A stretch of 64,000 nt of DNA from Arthrobacter sp. (GCA_026393275.1 JAPLAM010000010.1:1-64000); one strand, 5' to 3'; numbered from the stretch's first letter, positions 1 to 11,029 are shown. Numbers and translations: made by a program. Notes: generated by a model not told the origin, from the letters alone.

Positions 1-64
1 CACCCCGGCCCTAGACAGCAGTTTCGCCGTGCGCAAACATGGAACCAAAGGGGCAAAATCCAAA

Positions 65-85
65 GTTGAGCGGGTTAGACTCAAC
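65..85 (+). promoter_or_regulatory. HAIR-like HspR operator upstream of clpB
   Basis: GTTGAG-N9-CTCAAC (GTTGAGcgggttagaCTCAAC); same half-site spacing as the HAIR consensus CTTGAGT-N7-ACTCAAG; 36 bp upstream of the clpB start. Confidence 0.7.
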
Positions 86-120
86 CTTGACGACAGTCTT
101 TATTCCGGAAGGAGCTCTCT

Positions 121-2778
121 TTGGACACCAAATCCACCACCAAGAGCCAGGAGGCTCTTTCGGCAGCAGCCATGAACGCCTCGACGGCCGGCAATCCGCA
201 GCTGGAGCCAGCCCACCTGCTCAAGGCGCTGATGGACCAGCGCGAGGGTGTCGCCGTCGCACTCCTCCGCGCCACCGGCACCGACCCGGATTCCGTCAGT
301 GTCCAGGCGAGTTCCGCGATCAAGGCGCTGCCGTCCAGCTCGGGCAGTTCCGTGCAGCAGGCCCAGCTTTCGCGGACGGCGATGACCGCCATCAAGAACG
401 CGCAGAACGAGGCGGAACGCCTCGGGGACTCCTTTGTCTCCACCGAACATCTGCTGCTGGGCCTCGCGTCCGGAAATGACGACGTCGGCCGGCTGCTGCG
501 CGACGCGGGTGCTTCGCACGAGGCCCTGCTGGCGGCGCTGCCCGGCGTCCGCGGCGACCGCAAGGTGGACAACGCAGACCCCGAAAACAGCTTCCAGGCG
601 CTGGAGAAGTACGGCACCGACCTGACCGCGATTGCCCGCTCCGGCAAGCTGGACCCGGTGATTGGGCGCGACGCCGAGATCCGCCGGATCATCCAGGTGC
701 TGAGCCGCCGCACCAAGAACAACCCGGTGATCATCGGCGAACCCGGCGTCGGCAAGACCGCCGTCGTCGAAGGCCTGGCCCAGCGGATCGTGGCCGGCGA
801 CGTGCCGGAGAGCCTGCGCGGGAAGACCCTGATCGCCCTGGACCTGGCCTCGATGGTGGCGGGCGCCAAGTATCGCGGCGAATTCGAAGAGCGGCTCAAG
901 GCCGTCCTTGAGGAGATCAAGAGCTCCGAGGGCCAGATCGTGACGTTCATTGACGAGATCCACACCGTGGTGGGCGCCGGAGCGTCCGGGGACAGCTCGA
1001 TGGACGCCGGCAACATGCTCAAGCCCATGCTCGCCCGCGGCGAACTCCGGCTGATCGGTGCCACCACGCTGGACGAGTACCGCGAAAACATTGAAAAGGA
1101 CCCGGCCCTGGAACGCCGGTTCCAGCAGGTCTACGTCGGCGAGCCGAGCGTGGAGGACACCATCGGCATCCTGCGCGGACTCAAGGAACGTTACGAGGCT
1201 CACCATAAAGTCTCCATTTCAGACTCCGCCCTGGTGGCCGCCGCGACCTTGTCCAACCGGTATATTTCCGGCCGGCAGCTGCCGGACAAGGCGATCGACC
1301 TCGTAGACGAGGCCGCGTCCCGGCTGCGCATGGAAATCGACTCCGCCCCGGAGGAGATCGACCAGCTGCGCCGCCAGGTGGACCGGCTGACCATGGAGGA
1401 ACTGGCCCTGACCGGCGAGACCGACGCCGCCTCGGTGGAGCGCCTCGCTGCACTGCGCGCTGACATGGCTGACAAGAAGGAAGAGCTGGCCGGCCTAAAC
1501 GCCCGCTGGGAGGCGGAGAAGGCGGGACTGAACCGGGTCGGCGACCTGCGGGCCAAGCTCGATGAACTCCGCTCCGCGGCGGACAAGGCCCAGCGCGAGG
1601 GCGACCTCGAGACGGCTTCCAGGATCCTCTACGGCGAAATCCCGGCCCTGGAACGTGAACTCAAGGCCGCAGCCGAGGCCGAGGCGACCGTGCCGGACAA
1701 GTCCGGGCAGATGGTGGCCGACCAGGTCACCGCGGACGACATTGCCGAGGTGATCTCCGCGTGGACCGGCATCCCGGCGGGTCGCATGCTGCAGGGCGAA
1801 AGCCAGAAGCTGCTGGACATGGAACACGTCCTCGGCGAGCGGCTGATCGGCCAGGGCAAGGCCGTCACCGCGGTGTCCGACGCCGTTCGCCGCGCCCGCG
1901 CCGGGATCAGCGACCCCAACCGGCCCACCGGATCCTTCCTGTTCCTGGGCCCCACTGGCGTCGGCAAAACGGAGCTGGCCAAGTCCCTCGCCGACTTCCT
2001 GTTCGACGACGAACGCGCCATGGTGCGGATCGACATGTCCGAGTACTCCGAGAAGCACTCCGTGGCCCGGCTCGTCGGAGCCCCTCCCGGCTACGTGGGC
2101 TACGAGGAGGGCGGGCAGCTGACCGAGGCCGTCCGCCGTCGTCCGTACTCCGTGGTGCTGCTGGACGAGGTGGAGAAGGCCCACCCGGAGGTCTTCGACA
2201 TCCTCCTGCAGGTGCTCGACGACGGCCGCCTCACCGACGGCCAGGGCCGCACCGTGGACTTCCGCAACGTAATCCTGGTCCTCACCTCCAACCTGGGGAG
2301 CCAGTTCCTCGTGGACCCGGGCCTCGACGCCGGCGCCAAGCGGGACGCGGTCATGGCCACGGTGCACGCCTCGTTCAAGCCCGAGTTCCTGAACCGGCTC
2401 GACGAGGTGGTGCTCTTCGACCCGCTGACCGTCGAGGAACTCGCTGAGATCGTGGAGCTGCAGGTGAAGGAGTTGGCCGAGAGGCTCAAGGGCCGCCGGC
2501 TCAACCTGGAAGTCACGGATGGTGCCCGTGCCTGGCTGGCCGTCACCGGCTATGACCCCGCCTACGGCGCCCGGCCGTTGCGCCGCCTCGTGCAGCGGGA
2601 AATCGGCGACCGGCTGGCCAAGTCCATCCTGGCCGGCGACATTGCCGACGGCGACACGGTGCTGGTGGACACCGCTCCGGACCTGCTGGAGCTCACCATG
2701 GGCGGTCCGGAGGCCTCCGCACGGCCCGACGGCAGAGCCTCCACCGGCAGCGGACTCTCGGTCCGCCGCAAGGAGTAG
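121..2778 (+). CDS. clpB: ATP-dependent chaperone ClpB
   Basis: 885 aa, TTG start; [23 protein letters not shown]-terminus, two AAA+ modules ([33 protein letters not shown]) and a middle domain. Confidence 0.97.
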   Translation: MDTKSTTKSQEALSAAAMNASTAGNPQLEPAHLLKALMDQREGVAVALLRATGTDPDSVSVQASSAIKALPSSSGSSVQQAQLSRTAMTAIKNAQNEAERLGDSFVSTEHLLLGLASGNDDVGRLLRDAGASHEALLAALPGVRGDRKVDNADPENSFQALEKYGTDLTAIARSGKLDPVIGRDAEIRRIIQVLSRRTKNNPVIIGEPGVGKTAVVEGLAQRIVAGDVPESLRGKTLIALDLASMVAGAKYRGEFEERLKAVLEEIKSSEGQIVTFIDEIHTVVGAGASGDSSMDAGNMLKPMLARGELRLIGATTLDEYRENIEKDPALERRFQQVYVGEPSVEDTIGILRGLKERYEAHHKVSISDSALVAAATLSNRYISGRQLPDKAIDLVDEAASRLRMEIDSAPEEIDQLRRQVDRLTMEELALTGETDAASVERLAALRADMADKKEELAGLNARWEAEKAGLNRVGDLRAKLDELRSAADKAQREGDLETASRILYGEIPALERELKAAAEAEATVPDKSGQMVADQVTADDIAEVISAWTGIPAGRMLQGESQKLLDMEHVLGERLIGQGKAVTAVSDAVRRARAGISDPNRPTGSFLFLGPTGVGKTELAKSLADFLFDDERAMVRIDMSEYSEKHSVARLVGAPPGYVGYEEGGQLTEAVRRRPYSVVLLDEVEKAHPEVFDILLQVLDDGRLTDGQGRTVDFRNVILVLTSNLGSQFLVDPGLDAGAKRDAVMATVHASFKPEFLNRLDEVVLFDPLTVEELAEIVELQVKELAERLKGRRLNLEVTDGARAWLAVTGYDPAYGARPLRRLVQREIGDRLAKSILAGDIADGDTVLVDTAPDLLELTMGGPEASARPDGRASTGSGLSVRRKE

Positions 2779-2806
2779 CCGCCAGGAAAATCAGACGAAG
2801 GCGCTG

Positions 2807-2844
2807 AAGGGCTGCCCGCCGCATTGTGCCGGCCGGCAGCCCTT
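2807..2844. terminator. Hairpin between convergent clpB and ABC permease genes
   Basis: Perfect 10-bp inverted repeat AAGGGCTGCC / GGCAGCCCTT; no strong T-tract. Confidence 0.5.
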
Positions 2845-2868
2845 GGTGCGTCCGTGCTCGCCCGTCAG

Positions 2869-4188
2869 CTATTTCGCAGCGGCACCGGCCGTGCTGCTGC
2901 GCTTACGGAAGGTTCCAGCGATGGAGAGTTTGCCGGAGTATTGGATGGATCCGTAGCGGAACAGGTGCGCGGCGAGCCGGAGGACGAGGAAGCCGGTGAT
3001 GAACAGTTCCGCGATGATCACGACGGATTCCACCGGGCTGAGGGTGCCGAAGGCGTTGCGGAGCAGGGCGGTGATCGGGGCGGAGAGGGGGAAGTAGGTG
3101 AAAATCTGCACGATGGGCGCGCGGGGGTCGGAGATGATCAGGCTGATGGCGTAGAACGGCACGAAGATCAGTCCCATGAGCGGCCCGAAGATCGTGCCGG
3201 CTTCCTTGGTGCTGGGCATGACGGCGCCGATAGCAACGAGGACGCCGGTGAAGACGGTGAAGCCGCCCAACAGCAGCAGGGCGCCAACGATCATGGTTCC
3301 GGGTTCGAAGCTGATGGTGGACAGATCCAGGTCCGGGATGGCGAGTTTGTCACGGAAAAAGATGAAGCCGACGACGATCGGTGTGAGGAAGACCAGAATC
3401 TGGACGAGGCCGACCATGAACAGCGCGGCGACCTTGCCGAGGATCAGGGTGGTGGGGTTCAGGGTGGTGAGGATCATCTCGGTGACCCGGTTTTCTTTCT
3501 CCTCCAGGGTGCTGCTGAGCATCTGGTTGGAGAGCAGAATGATCGAGACGTAGAAGATCACCAGGAACATCAGGGGCGGCACGGCAGAGCCGAACCCGCC
3601 GGCAAGTTGGCCGTCCTTGTAGGTCTGGGTCTCGGTTCTGACGCCGCCGCTGGCCGCGGCTGTAAGTTGCGGCGAGCCGACCTTGGCCTGGGCCGAGGCA
3701 GTGAGGAGTTGCTTGGCGACGGCGTCGTACTTGTTGTTCTCGAAGATCCCCTTGTCGGAGCCGAAGGCCTTGACGGACTGCTTGGCGGGTTCGGCGGGGT
3801 ACACGAAGTAGGCGTCACTCAGTCCCTTCTTCACGTCCTGCAGGGCCTGCCCGGGATCCGAGGCCTTCTTCCCGCCCATGGTCGTGGCGATCTCCGGGAC
3901 GATGAGCCCGGAGTTGTCGGTGTAGGTGAAGGACATGGACGCGGTCTTCTGGGCATCGGCGCTGGCCGAGGACGAGGAGTTGCTCAGATACACGAGCGCG
4001 AAGACGATCGCGATCACCACCGGGATCGCAAGGGTGGCGATCCAGAAGCCGCGCTTCTTCAGAGTGCGGGTGAATTCGAATTCCACGACGGTGCCCAGGT
4101 TATGCCGGGCGAAGGGGCGTTTCGGGACGGCGACGGGGTTGGTCTGGGCCGCAGGGGCGTGCTGCGGTGCCGGGGTGTGCTGTGTCAT
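2869..4188 (-). CDS. ABC-2 type transporter permease (NatB-like)
   Basis: MTQHTPAPQHAP... start; multiple TM segments, large extracytoplasmic loop after TM1; paired with the adjacent ATPase. Confidence 0.88.
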   Translation of the reverse strand: MTQHTPAPQHAPAAQTNPVAVPKRPFARHNLGTVVEFEFTRTLKKRGFWIATLAIPVVIAIVFALVYLSNSSSSASADAQKTASMSFTYTDNSGLIVPEIATTMGGKKASDPGQALQDVKKGLSDAYFVYPAEPAKQSVKAFGSDKGIFENNKYDAVAKQLLTASAQAKVGSPQLTAAASGGVRTETQTYKDGQLAGGFGSAVPPLMFLVIFYVSIILLSNQMLSSTLEEKENRVTEMILTTLNPTTLILGKVAALFMVGLVQILVFLTPIVVGFIFFRDKLAIPDLDLSTISFEPGTMIVGALLLLGGFTVFTGVLVAIGAVMPSTKEAGTIFGPLMGLIFVPFYAISLIISDPRAPIVQIFTYFPLSAPITALLRNAFGTLSPVESVVIIAELFITGFLVLRLAAHLFRYGSIQYSGKLSIAGTFRKRSSTAGAAAK

Positions 4189-4193
4189 CGGGT

Positions 4194-5126
4194 TCAAACC
4201 CCCGCCAGTTCGTGGTGTTCGCCGTAGACCTTGATAAAGACTTCCTCCAGGGAGGTCCTGGCGGTGGTGAAAGACCGCACGGCGACACCGCCGTCGATCA
4301 GGTGCCGCAGGACCGTTGCCTCGTCCCCGCCGGGGCACGGCGAGAGCTCGGCGCTGCCGCCGTCGTCGGTGACGACGTCATATAGCGGGGATGAGGGCAG
4401 CGCTCCGCTGTAGGTGAGCCTGTACAGGGTCCCGCCGAATTGTTCCTGGACTTCGGCGACGGTCCCGTAGGCGCGGGCGGTGCCGTCCTTGAGCAGGATG
4501 ACCCGGTCGCAGAGGCGTTCCACTTCTTCCATCTGGTGGGTGACCATAATGACGGTCGCGCCGGCGAGTTTTTGTTCCTCGATGATGTCCATGAGGAGTC
4601 GTCGGTTCACTGGGTCGAAGCCCTTGGTGGGTTCGTCCAGGATCAGCAGCTCGGGGTCGTTCATGATGGTCACGCCGAGCTGCACTTTTTGCTGCTGGCC
4701 GCCGGAGAGCTTGTCCAGCCGGGTCGTGGCTTTGTCGCCGAGGTCGACGCGCTCCAGGTAGTCCCGCGACCAGGCCTTGGCGTGGCTCTTGCTGAGGCCC
4801 TTGAGCCGGCCGAAGTAGACCATCACGTCCAGGACGGATTCCTTTTTGTACAGGCCGCGTTCTTCGGGCAGGTATCCGAGGCGGGCGCCGTCGCTCGGAG
4901 CGAAGAATTTGCCGCCGATGTGCAGGGTCCCGGCGGTGGGCTGGTAGATTCCCAGCAACGCCCGGAGCGTGGTGGTCTTGCCGCAGCCGTTGCTGCCGAG
5001 GAACCCGAAAGTCTCCCCGGCGCGGACATCGAAGGAGAGGTCCTCGATGACGGTCTTGTCCCCGAAGTCCATCCGGAAGTCTTGTATGTGCACAAGCGGC
5101 TCCGCGGCCGCGTCCCCCAACCTCAT
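4194..5126 (-). CDS. ABC transporter ATP-binding protein (NatA-like)
   Basis: Walker A GSNGCGKTT, signature LSGGQQQKVQ, Walker B LLILDEP. Confidence 0.93.
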   Translation of the reverse strand: MRLGDAAAEPLVHIQDFRMDFGDKTVIEDLSFDVRAGETFGFLGSNGCGKTTTLRALLGIYQPTAGTLHIGGKFFAPSDGARLGYLPEERGLYKKESVLDVMVYFGRLKGLSKSHAKAWSRDYLERVDLGDKATTRLDKLSGGQQQKVQLGVTIMNDPELLILDEPTKGFDPVNRRLLMDIIEEQKLAGATVIMVTHQMEEVERLCDRVILLKDGTARAYGTVAEVQEQFGGTLYRLTYSGALPSSPLYDVVTDDGGSAELSPCPGGDEATVLRHLIDGGVAVRSFTTARTSLEEVFIKVYGEHHELAGV

Positions 5127-5246
5127 GGCAACAGCCTAACCGCAGACACGTGTTCCCGGTCTCAACGACAAGACGTGTGCGCGGCGGACGAGTTCGGCGA
5201 GCATGGGCGCGTCAGCCGGCCCGATATTTCCCGGCCGCGGTACGCA

Positions 5247-6203
5247 CTACAGCTGGGGGAGCAGGGACTCCTTGATGACGTTTCCGCCGTCCGCGACGAA
5301 GTAGCAGTCCACTCGCCGGTCGCCGGTGCCCCAGCTGGAATTGCTCGGGTAGGCCAGCTTGTAGCTGAACGCGTAGTCGCCGGACTTATCGGTCAGCGTC
5401 GCGGCCTTGCAAGCGTCCAGTGCCTTCTGTTTCAGCGGATCGCGGCCCGGGTAGGCATCGGAGGCGGCGTACGACTCGACGGCCACCAGTTGCGCCGAAT
5501 GCCCGGTGTCGCAGGCCACCACGGTGGAAGTGGGGGCATTCGCGTCGAAATCCTTGAAGCAGTCGCCTAGTCGGAAATCCATCGGGCTGACGCCTTCCAG
5601 CGGCAGCGGGCCGCGGGCGGGGGCCGAGGAGGAGGCTCCGGTGGCGGGAGCGGGCGAGGTCCCGGCCGACGGTTGCTGCGTGGCCGTCCCCAGCGACGTC
5701 AGCCCCCAGATCAGCAAGCCCAGCACCACGACGGCGGCCACGCCCACCTTTGCCAGGCCCAACCGTTGGGCGCCGGTCCACAGGGTCCGGCCAAACTCCC
5801 GGCTACGCGGTCCCAGCCGTGATGTCCGGAGCCGTGCCGTCTGGGCGGAAAGCAGCTTGCCGAGCTGGGGTGCGCCGGAGGAGCCCTTGCGCTTTGGATC
5901 CTTGGCGGAGGCACGCGTGCCCGGGGTGGCCCGCGGCGTCGTCCGGGTCCGGGACCCGGCAGCGGCACGGCGCGAGGTCGGCGCGCCGGCGTCCGGGCCG
6001 GGCTCCGCATCAGGGGCGCCGGGAACAAAAGGAAGGGCCGACGTCGGCGGGGCGGAGGGCCGCGGCGGGACACGGATGGAGGCGGGCACGCCCGCCGGGG
6101 GAGCCGGAATCTGACTCTCGGCGGATCCATCGGCGCGGGGGACATAGGGCATTCCGGCATCGCGGCGCCTGGCGTTCTCGTCGCTTGCAGGCTCTTCGGT
6201 CAC
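5247..6203 (-). CDS. Membrane protein with C-terminal septum-formation-like extracytoplasmic domain
   Basis: Pro/Ala-rich N-terminus, one TM (VVVLGLLIWGL), then LRLGDCFKDFD...VACDTGHSAQLV; probable GTG start at 6203, start uncertain. Confidence 0.7.
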   Translation of the reverse strand: MTEEPASDENARRRDAGMPYVPRADGSAESQIPAPPAGVPASIRVPPRPSAPPTSALPFVPGAPDAEPGPDAGAPTSRRAAAGSRTRTTPRATPGTRASAKDPKRKGSSGAPQLGKLLSAQTARLRTSRLGPRSREFGRTLWTGAQRLGLAKVGVAAVVVLGLLIWGLTSLGTATQQPSAGTSPAPATGASSSAPARGPLPLEGVSPMDFRLGDCFKDFDANAPTSTVVACDTGHSAQLVAVESYAASDAYPGRDPLKQKALDACKAATLTDKSGDYAFSYKLAYPSNSSWGTGDRRVDCYFVADGGNVIKESLLPQL

Positions 6204-6507
6204 TCGGGAATTCACCCCTTCCGTGCATCTTGCCGGGGCTGGACGCCCGGCCGGGGGACCCGTTTCCGGGCGCCCATCAAGAGACTCTACCGAAGAAGCC
6301 TGCCGGGCCGCATGCTGGGGGTTTGCGAGCCGGGCGTGCCGGCCGGGTGCGGTGGGACGCGTGACACTGTCCACAGCGGCGGTGCCGGCGAGCAGTCCCG
6401 GCCGAAAGCATGTAATCTAGGTGTACGACAAATTGACCAATCATTCCGGGGCCTCACCGATAGCCAAGGTGACCACCTCCGGTCCAAGTACAAAAGGGGG
6501 TCACGCC

Positions 6508-6741
6508 ATGGGGCGCGGCCGTCAAAAGGCAAAAGCTACCAAGCAGGCTCGGGACATCAAGTATTACTCCCCGAACACTGACTATTCGGCCCTTCAGCGC
6601 GAGCTCACGGGCCCGGGAAGTCGTGCCACGAGCCACTTCGCGGATGAACCGGTCGAACCGGATTATTCAGCCTACGTGGATAAGTACGCGGACGATGTGG
6701 AAGAAGACGACGACGAGGTTGACACCCGTCGCATAGGTTAG
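6508..6741 (+). CDS. DUF3073-family small protein
   Basis: MGRGRQKAKATKQARDIKYYSPNTDYSALQREL; AAAAGGGGG RBS upstream of the ATG at 6508. Confidence 0.88.
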   Translation: MGRGRQKAKATKQARDIKYYSPNTDYSALQRELTGPGSRATSHFADEPVEPDYSAYVDKYADDVEEDDDEVDTRRIG

Positions 6742-6795
6742 TCGACACTTCTCCGGCGCTCCTTCCCAGGAAGGGTGCCGGCCATGTATTCCTGG

Positions 6796-6839
6796 CCCGC
6801 CGGCCACACCCTGTTCAGGGCGTGCCCGGCGGGTTTTTT
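6796..6839 (+). terminator. Rho-independent terminator downstream of the DUF3073 gene
   Basis: CCCGCCGG...CCCGGCGGG stem followed by TTTTTT. Confidence 0.8.
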
Positions 6840-6961
6840 CGTGCCCGGACGCCGCCGACGTGCCCGGACGCCGCCGGAGTGGGCCGGTTGCCGGGGCCCG
6901 GCGCCGCGGGCTACCTTGGACAAGCCGGGTCTCCGGCAGCCCACCCGCGGGAAGGACTCCC

Positions 6962-7741
6962 ATGCCCATTCGTTCCGGTTACGCCGCAGGAGAGGTCTGC
7001 TGGGCGGACCTGCAGACCTCCGACGTGGCGGCGGCCAAGGAGTTCTACGCTGCCCTCTTCGGCTGGCGGTACGAGGACCAGCCCACCCCCGATGGCCGCA
7101 GCTTTTCCAAGGCGTTCCTGGGCCAGGAACTCGTCACCGTCATCGCGCCGCAGAACCCGCAGCAGCAACTGGCAGGGTCCCCGGGCCGGTGGAACGTCTA
7201 TTTCGCCGTTGACGACGCCGCCGGTCTCGCCGCCGATTTGCCGCACGCCGGAGGGGTGCTGGAGTTCGGACCCGAAGCCGTCGCTGACACCGGCGTGATG
7301 GTCTTCTTTGCCCCGCCCGGAGGAGGGACCACCGGCGCGTGGCAGGCGGGCAGCCACTTCGGCGCGGGCCGGACCGAGGAGCCGGGCGCGTTGGCCTGGG
7401 TCGAGTTGCTCACGCCCGAACCGCAGGCCGCCGTCGGCTCCTTCCAACAGCTGTTCGGCCACGAGGTGACCGAGTACCCGCAGGACGACGGCGGAACCTA
7501 CACGACGTTGATGGTGGACGGCACCGAGGTCGCCGGGATCGCCACGGTGCCGCAGGCCGAGCGCAACCTTGAGCCCGGCTGGCAACTGTACTTCGGGGTC
7601 GCCAGCGTGGCCCACGCCGTAGCGGCGGCGCGGGCCGCGGGCGGCGTCGTGCTGGTCGAGCCGGAAGACGGCGAGGAGGCGGGCAGTATTGCCACGCTCC
7701 GGGATCCGCAGGGAGGCGTGTTCAACCTGCTCGAGGTTTAA
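6962..7741 (+). CDS. VOC family protein, two glyoxalase-like domains
   Basis: MPIRSGYAAGEVCWADLQTSDVAAAKEFYAALFGW; second repeat ...FQQLFGHEVTEY. Confidence 0.88.
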   Translation: MPIRSGYAAGEVCWADLQTSDVAAAKEFYAALFGWRYEDQPTPDGRSFSKAFLGQELVTVIAPQNPQQQLAGSPGRWNVYFAVDDAAGLAADLPHAGGVLEFGPEAVADTGVMVFFAPPGGGTTGAWQAGSHFGAGRTEEPGALAWVELLTPEPQAAVGSFQQLFGHEVTEYPQDDGGTYTTLMVDGTEVAGIATVPQAERNLEPGWQLYFGVASVAHAVAAARAAGGVVLVEPEDGEEAGSIATLRDPQGGVFNLLEV

Positions 7742-8009
7742 ACGGCGCGAGGGTTTCCATGAGTGCCGCTTTGAGGCTAAACGGCAAGGTGGGGAGCACT
7801 CGATGCGTTCCGGAGGTAAAGGGTTAGGCGCTGTCGCAGTCACCCGGCGTCGCAGTCGCACCCATTCGCCAATAATGGCCGCTATCAGGGATCCATAGCG
7901 GCCGCCTGAGGCAAATCGGCACGGCAATGGCCTCAGCAACCGGCTCTGCCCCACTCTCGGCTTCGACAGCCAATCAAAAGTTCAGCGAATTGGTCCTGGC
8001 GGCAACTGC

Positions 8010-8032
8010 CCAGTGGTTGCAGCCACCACTGG
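8010..8032. terminator. Hairpin between convergent VOC and purM genes
   Basis: CCAGTGGT-tgcagcc-ACCACTGG perfect stem followed by ACTTTTG. Confidence 0.5.
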
Positions 8033-8085
8033 ACTTTTGAGTTGCTAAACGGCACTGTGAGCCCACGCCGGCAGGGAGGTGAGGG

Positions 8086-9255
8086 CTACGCGTAGGCGTT
8101 GACCATCCGGACGGCGCCGCCGTCGACGCCCTTGGCGCCCTGGACGTAGTCCGGACCGGTCTTCAGGACCGAATCGGAGTTTTCCCCGACGGTGCCCATG
8201 ATCCAGGACGGCAGGCCGCGGGCGTTCAGGTGGTTTACCGCGGCGTCGGCGGCCTCGGCGGAGACGATCGCCACCATGCCCACGCCCACGTTGAGCGTGC
8301 GCTCGAGGTCGGCGAGCGGGACGTTGCCGAGTTCGACGACCAGCTTGAAGATGGCCGGGAGTTCCCACGTGGCCCGGTCCACGGTGGCCAGCAGGCCCTG
8401 CGGCAGGACGCGGGCGAGGTTGGCGGCCAGTCCGCCGCCGGTGACGTGGCTGAAGCCGTGGACGGCGCGGCCGGCAGCGGAGCCGTTCACCGGGAAGGCG
8501 CGGGCCAGGTCCAGGCAGTCCGCGGCGTACACGCGAGTGGGCTCCAGGAGCTCCTCGCCCAGGGTGCGCTCGAATTCGGAGACCTCGCGGTCCAGCGCCC
8601 AGCCGGCGTGGTTGATGACGCGGCGGACCAGCGAGTACCCGTTGGAGTGCAGGCCGGAGGAAGCCATGCCGATCACCACGTCGCCGGCGCGGACACGGTC
8701 CGGGCCCAGCAGGGAGTCGGCCTCGACCACACCGGTGGCGGCACCGGCGACGTCGTACTCGTGCTCGCCCAGCAGGCCCGGGTGCTCCGCGGTTTCGCCG
8801 CCCACCAGCGCTGTTCCGGCGACCGAGCAGGCGGCCGCGATGCCGCGGACGATGTCCGCAATGCGTTCGGGGACCACCTTGCCGCAGGCGATGTAGTCGG
8901 TCATGTACAGCGGCTCGGCGCCCACCACCACGATGTCGTCCACCACCATGCCCACCAGGTCGAAGCCGATGGTGTCGTGGATGTCCATGGCCTGCGCGAT
9001 GGCGACCTTGGTGCCGACGCCGTCGGTGGAGGTGGCCAGCAGCGGCCGCTTGTAGGTCAACAGCCGGGAGACGTCATACAGGCCCGCAAAGCCGCCGACG
9101 CCGCCGATCACCGAGGAGTTATGGGTGGCCTTGACGGCGTCCTTCATGAGTTCGACGGCGCGGTCTCCCGCTTCGACGTCGACGCCGGCGGAGGCGTAGG
9201 TGATGCCGGTGTTCCGGGCGTCGTTCATGTCAGCGGCCGGGGAGGCGGAAGTCAT
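8086..9255 (-). CDS. purM: Phosphoribosylformylglycinamidine cyclo-ligase
   Basis: ITYASAGVDVEAGDRAVELMK, ATSTDGVGTKVAIAQ, HGFSHVTGGGLAANLARVLP. Confidence 0.97.
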   Translation of the reverse strand: MTSASPAADMNDARNTGITYASAGVDVEAGDRAVELMKDAVKATHNSSVIGGVGGFAGLYDVSRLLTYKRPLLATSTDGVGTKVAIAQAMDIHDTIGFDLVGMVVDDIVVVGAEPLYMTDYIACGKVVPERIADIVRGIAAACSVAGTALVGGETAEHPGLLGEHEYDVAGAATGVVEADSLLGPDRVRAGDVVIGMASSGLHSNGYSLVRRVINHAGWALDREVSEFERTLGEELLEPTRVYAADCLDLARAFPVNGSAAGRAVHGFSHVTGGGLAANLARVLPQGLLATVDRATWELPAIFKLVVELGNVPLADLERTLNVGVGMVAIVSAEAADAAVNHLNARGLPSWIMGTVGENSDSVLKTGPDYVQGAKGVDGGAVRMVNAYA

Positions 9256-10967
9256 ACTGGCTCTTTCTTGTCGGCGTCAAGCTTGGCTGCGGGTACGCGG
9301 TCGGCGTCGGTGAGCAGCTCTTCGAATTCGGCGTCGGGTCCCGGATCGCAGCCGGTGGCGCCGGCCTTCTCGGCCGGGTCCTCGTCGGCGTCGATGCCGG
9401 TCGAGCCGCCGTCGGGCGCCCCGCCGTCGCGCGCGGGGGTCCCGGACGCGACGTTCGCGGTCGCGGAAGCTGCCGCGGGCAGGCCGACAGGCTGTCCGAC
9501 AGTGTCGGGGCGCTCCAGCAGGTTCTTGCCCAGCTTGTCGGCGCCCGGAAGCTCGATCGGGTACTGGCCGGTGAAGCAGGCCGTGCACAGGCGTTCGCGC
9601 GGCTGGCGCGTGGCGCCGATCATGCCGTCCTCGGAGATGTAGGCCAGCGAGTCCGCGCCGATGGCCTGGGCGATCTCGTCGATCGTGGCGCCGTTGGCGA
9701 TCAGCTCCGCGCGGGACGCGAAGTCGATGCCGTAGAAGCACGGCCATTTCACCGGCGGGGAGGAGATCTTGATGTGCACCGAGGCGGCGCCGGCTTCCCG
9801 GAGCATCCGCACGATGGCGCGCTGGGTGTTGCCGCGGACGATCGAGTCGTCGACCACCACCACGCGCTTGCCGCGGATCACGGAGTCCAGCGCGTTGAGC
9901 TTGAGCCGGATGCCGAGCTGACGCAGCGTCTGGGAGGGCTGGATGAAGGTCCGGCCCACGTAGGCGTTCTTGACGAAGCCGTGCGCGAACGGGATGCCGG
10001 ATTCCTCGGCGTAGCCGACGGCGGCGGGGGTGCCGGACTCCGGCACCGGGATGACGATGTCGGCTTCCTGGGTGTTCTCGCGGGCCAGCTGGCGGCCCAT
10101 CTCCACGCGGGACTCGTACACGGAGCGGCCGGCGATGGCGGCGTCCGGGCGGGCGAGGTAGACGTACTCGAAGACGCAACCGGCCGGCGTCGGCTCGGCG
10201 AAGCGCTGCGAACGGACGCCCTGCTCGTCGATGGCGATGAACTCGCCGGGTTCGATCTCGCGGATGAAGCTCGCGCCGACGGTGGCGAGGGCGGACTGCT
10301 CAGAGGCGACCACCCAGCCGCGCTCCAGCCGGCCGAGGACCAGTGGGCGGATGCCATAGGTGTCGCGGGCGGCGTAGAGGGTGCCTTCATCCATGTAGAC
10401 AAAGCAGAAGCCGCCCTTGATCTTGGGCAGCAGCTCGAGGGAGGTCTGTTCGAGGGACTTGCCCTCCTCGCCCTCCAGCAGGGCGGTGACCAGGGCGGTG
10501 TCCGAGGTGTTGCCCTGCTTCATTTCGCCGCTGAGCTGGCCGGCGTTGCGGTCCATGATCATGGCCTTGAGCTCGGCTGTGTTGGTCAGGTTGCCGTTGT
10601 GCGCCAGGGCGACGGTGCCCGTGGCGGTGGCGCCGAGGGTGGGCTGGGCGTTGGCCCAGTGGCTCGCCCCGGTGGTGGAGTACCGGCAGTGCCCGACGGC
10701 CAGGTGCCCGGTCAGGGTGTTCAGCGTGGTCTCGTCGAAGACCTGGGACACCAGGCCCATGTCCTTGTAGACGTTGATCCGTTTGCCGTCGCTGGTGGCT
10801 ATACCAGCCGACTCCTGACCGCGGTGCTGTAGCGCGTACAGCCCGTAATAAGTGAGTTTTGCTACCTCTTCGCCGGGAGCCCAGACCCCGAAGACGCCAC
10901 AAGCGTCCTGCGGGCCCTTTTCGCCAGGGAGAAGATCATGAGAAAGTTTTCCATCGCCGCGTGCCAC
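9252..10967 (-). CDS. purF: Amidophosphoribosyltransferase
   Basis: CGVFGVW N-terminal nucleophile domain, LQHRGQESAGI, VVVVDDSIVRGNT PRPP-binding motif; 4-bp overlap with purM. Confidence 0.97.
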   Translation of the reverse strand: MARGDGKLSHDLLPGEKGPQDACGVFGVWAPGEEVAKLTYYGLYALQHRGQESAGIATSDGKRINVYKDMGLVSQVFDETTLNTLTGHLAVGHCRYSTTGASHWANAQPTLGATATGTVALAHNGNLTNTAELKAMIMDRNAGQLSGEMKQGNTSDTALVTALLEGEEGKSLEQTSLELLPKIKGGFCFVYMDEGTLYAARDTYGIRPLVLGRLERGWVVASEQSALATVGASFIREIEPGEFIAIDEQGVRSQRFAEPTPAGCVFEYVYLARPDAAIAGRSVYESRVEMGRQLARENTQEADIVIPVPESGTPAAVGYAEESGIPFAHGFVKNAYVGRTFIQPSQTLRQLGIRLKLNALDSVIRGKRVVVVDDSIVRGNTQRAIVRMLREAGAASVHIKISSPPVKWPCFYGIDFASRAELIANGATIDEIAQAIGADSLAYISEDGMIGATRQPRERLCTACFTGQYPIELPGADKLGKNLLERPDTVGQPVGLPAAASATANVASGTPARDGGAPDGGSTGIDADEDPAEKAGATGCDPGPDAEFEELLTDADRVPAAKLDADKKEPV

Positions 10968-11029
10968 TGGTCAATTATCTCACGTTGTGCGCTAGGACTT
11001 TTCCGGCAGCCGGTTTGTGACCTGCCGGC

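Noticed and set aside
2824-4227. 467-aa plus-strand ORF
   Set aside because: Antisense shadow of the ABC-2 permease; low-complexity Asp/Glu/Gly composition, no motifs.
7877-7903. Inverted repeat GGCCGCTAT/ATAGCGGCC
   Set aside because: Good hairpin but no T-tract and no second copy noticed; insufficient for a terminator or REP call.
8230-9642. 470-aa plus-strand ORF over purM
   Set aside because: Shadow ORF opposite an obvious purM.
9774-10832. 352-aa plus-strand ORF antisense to purF
   Set aside because: Shadow ORF; purF motifs on the other strand are unambiguous.
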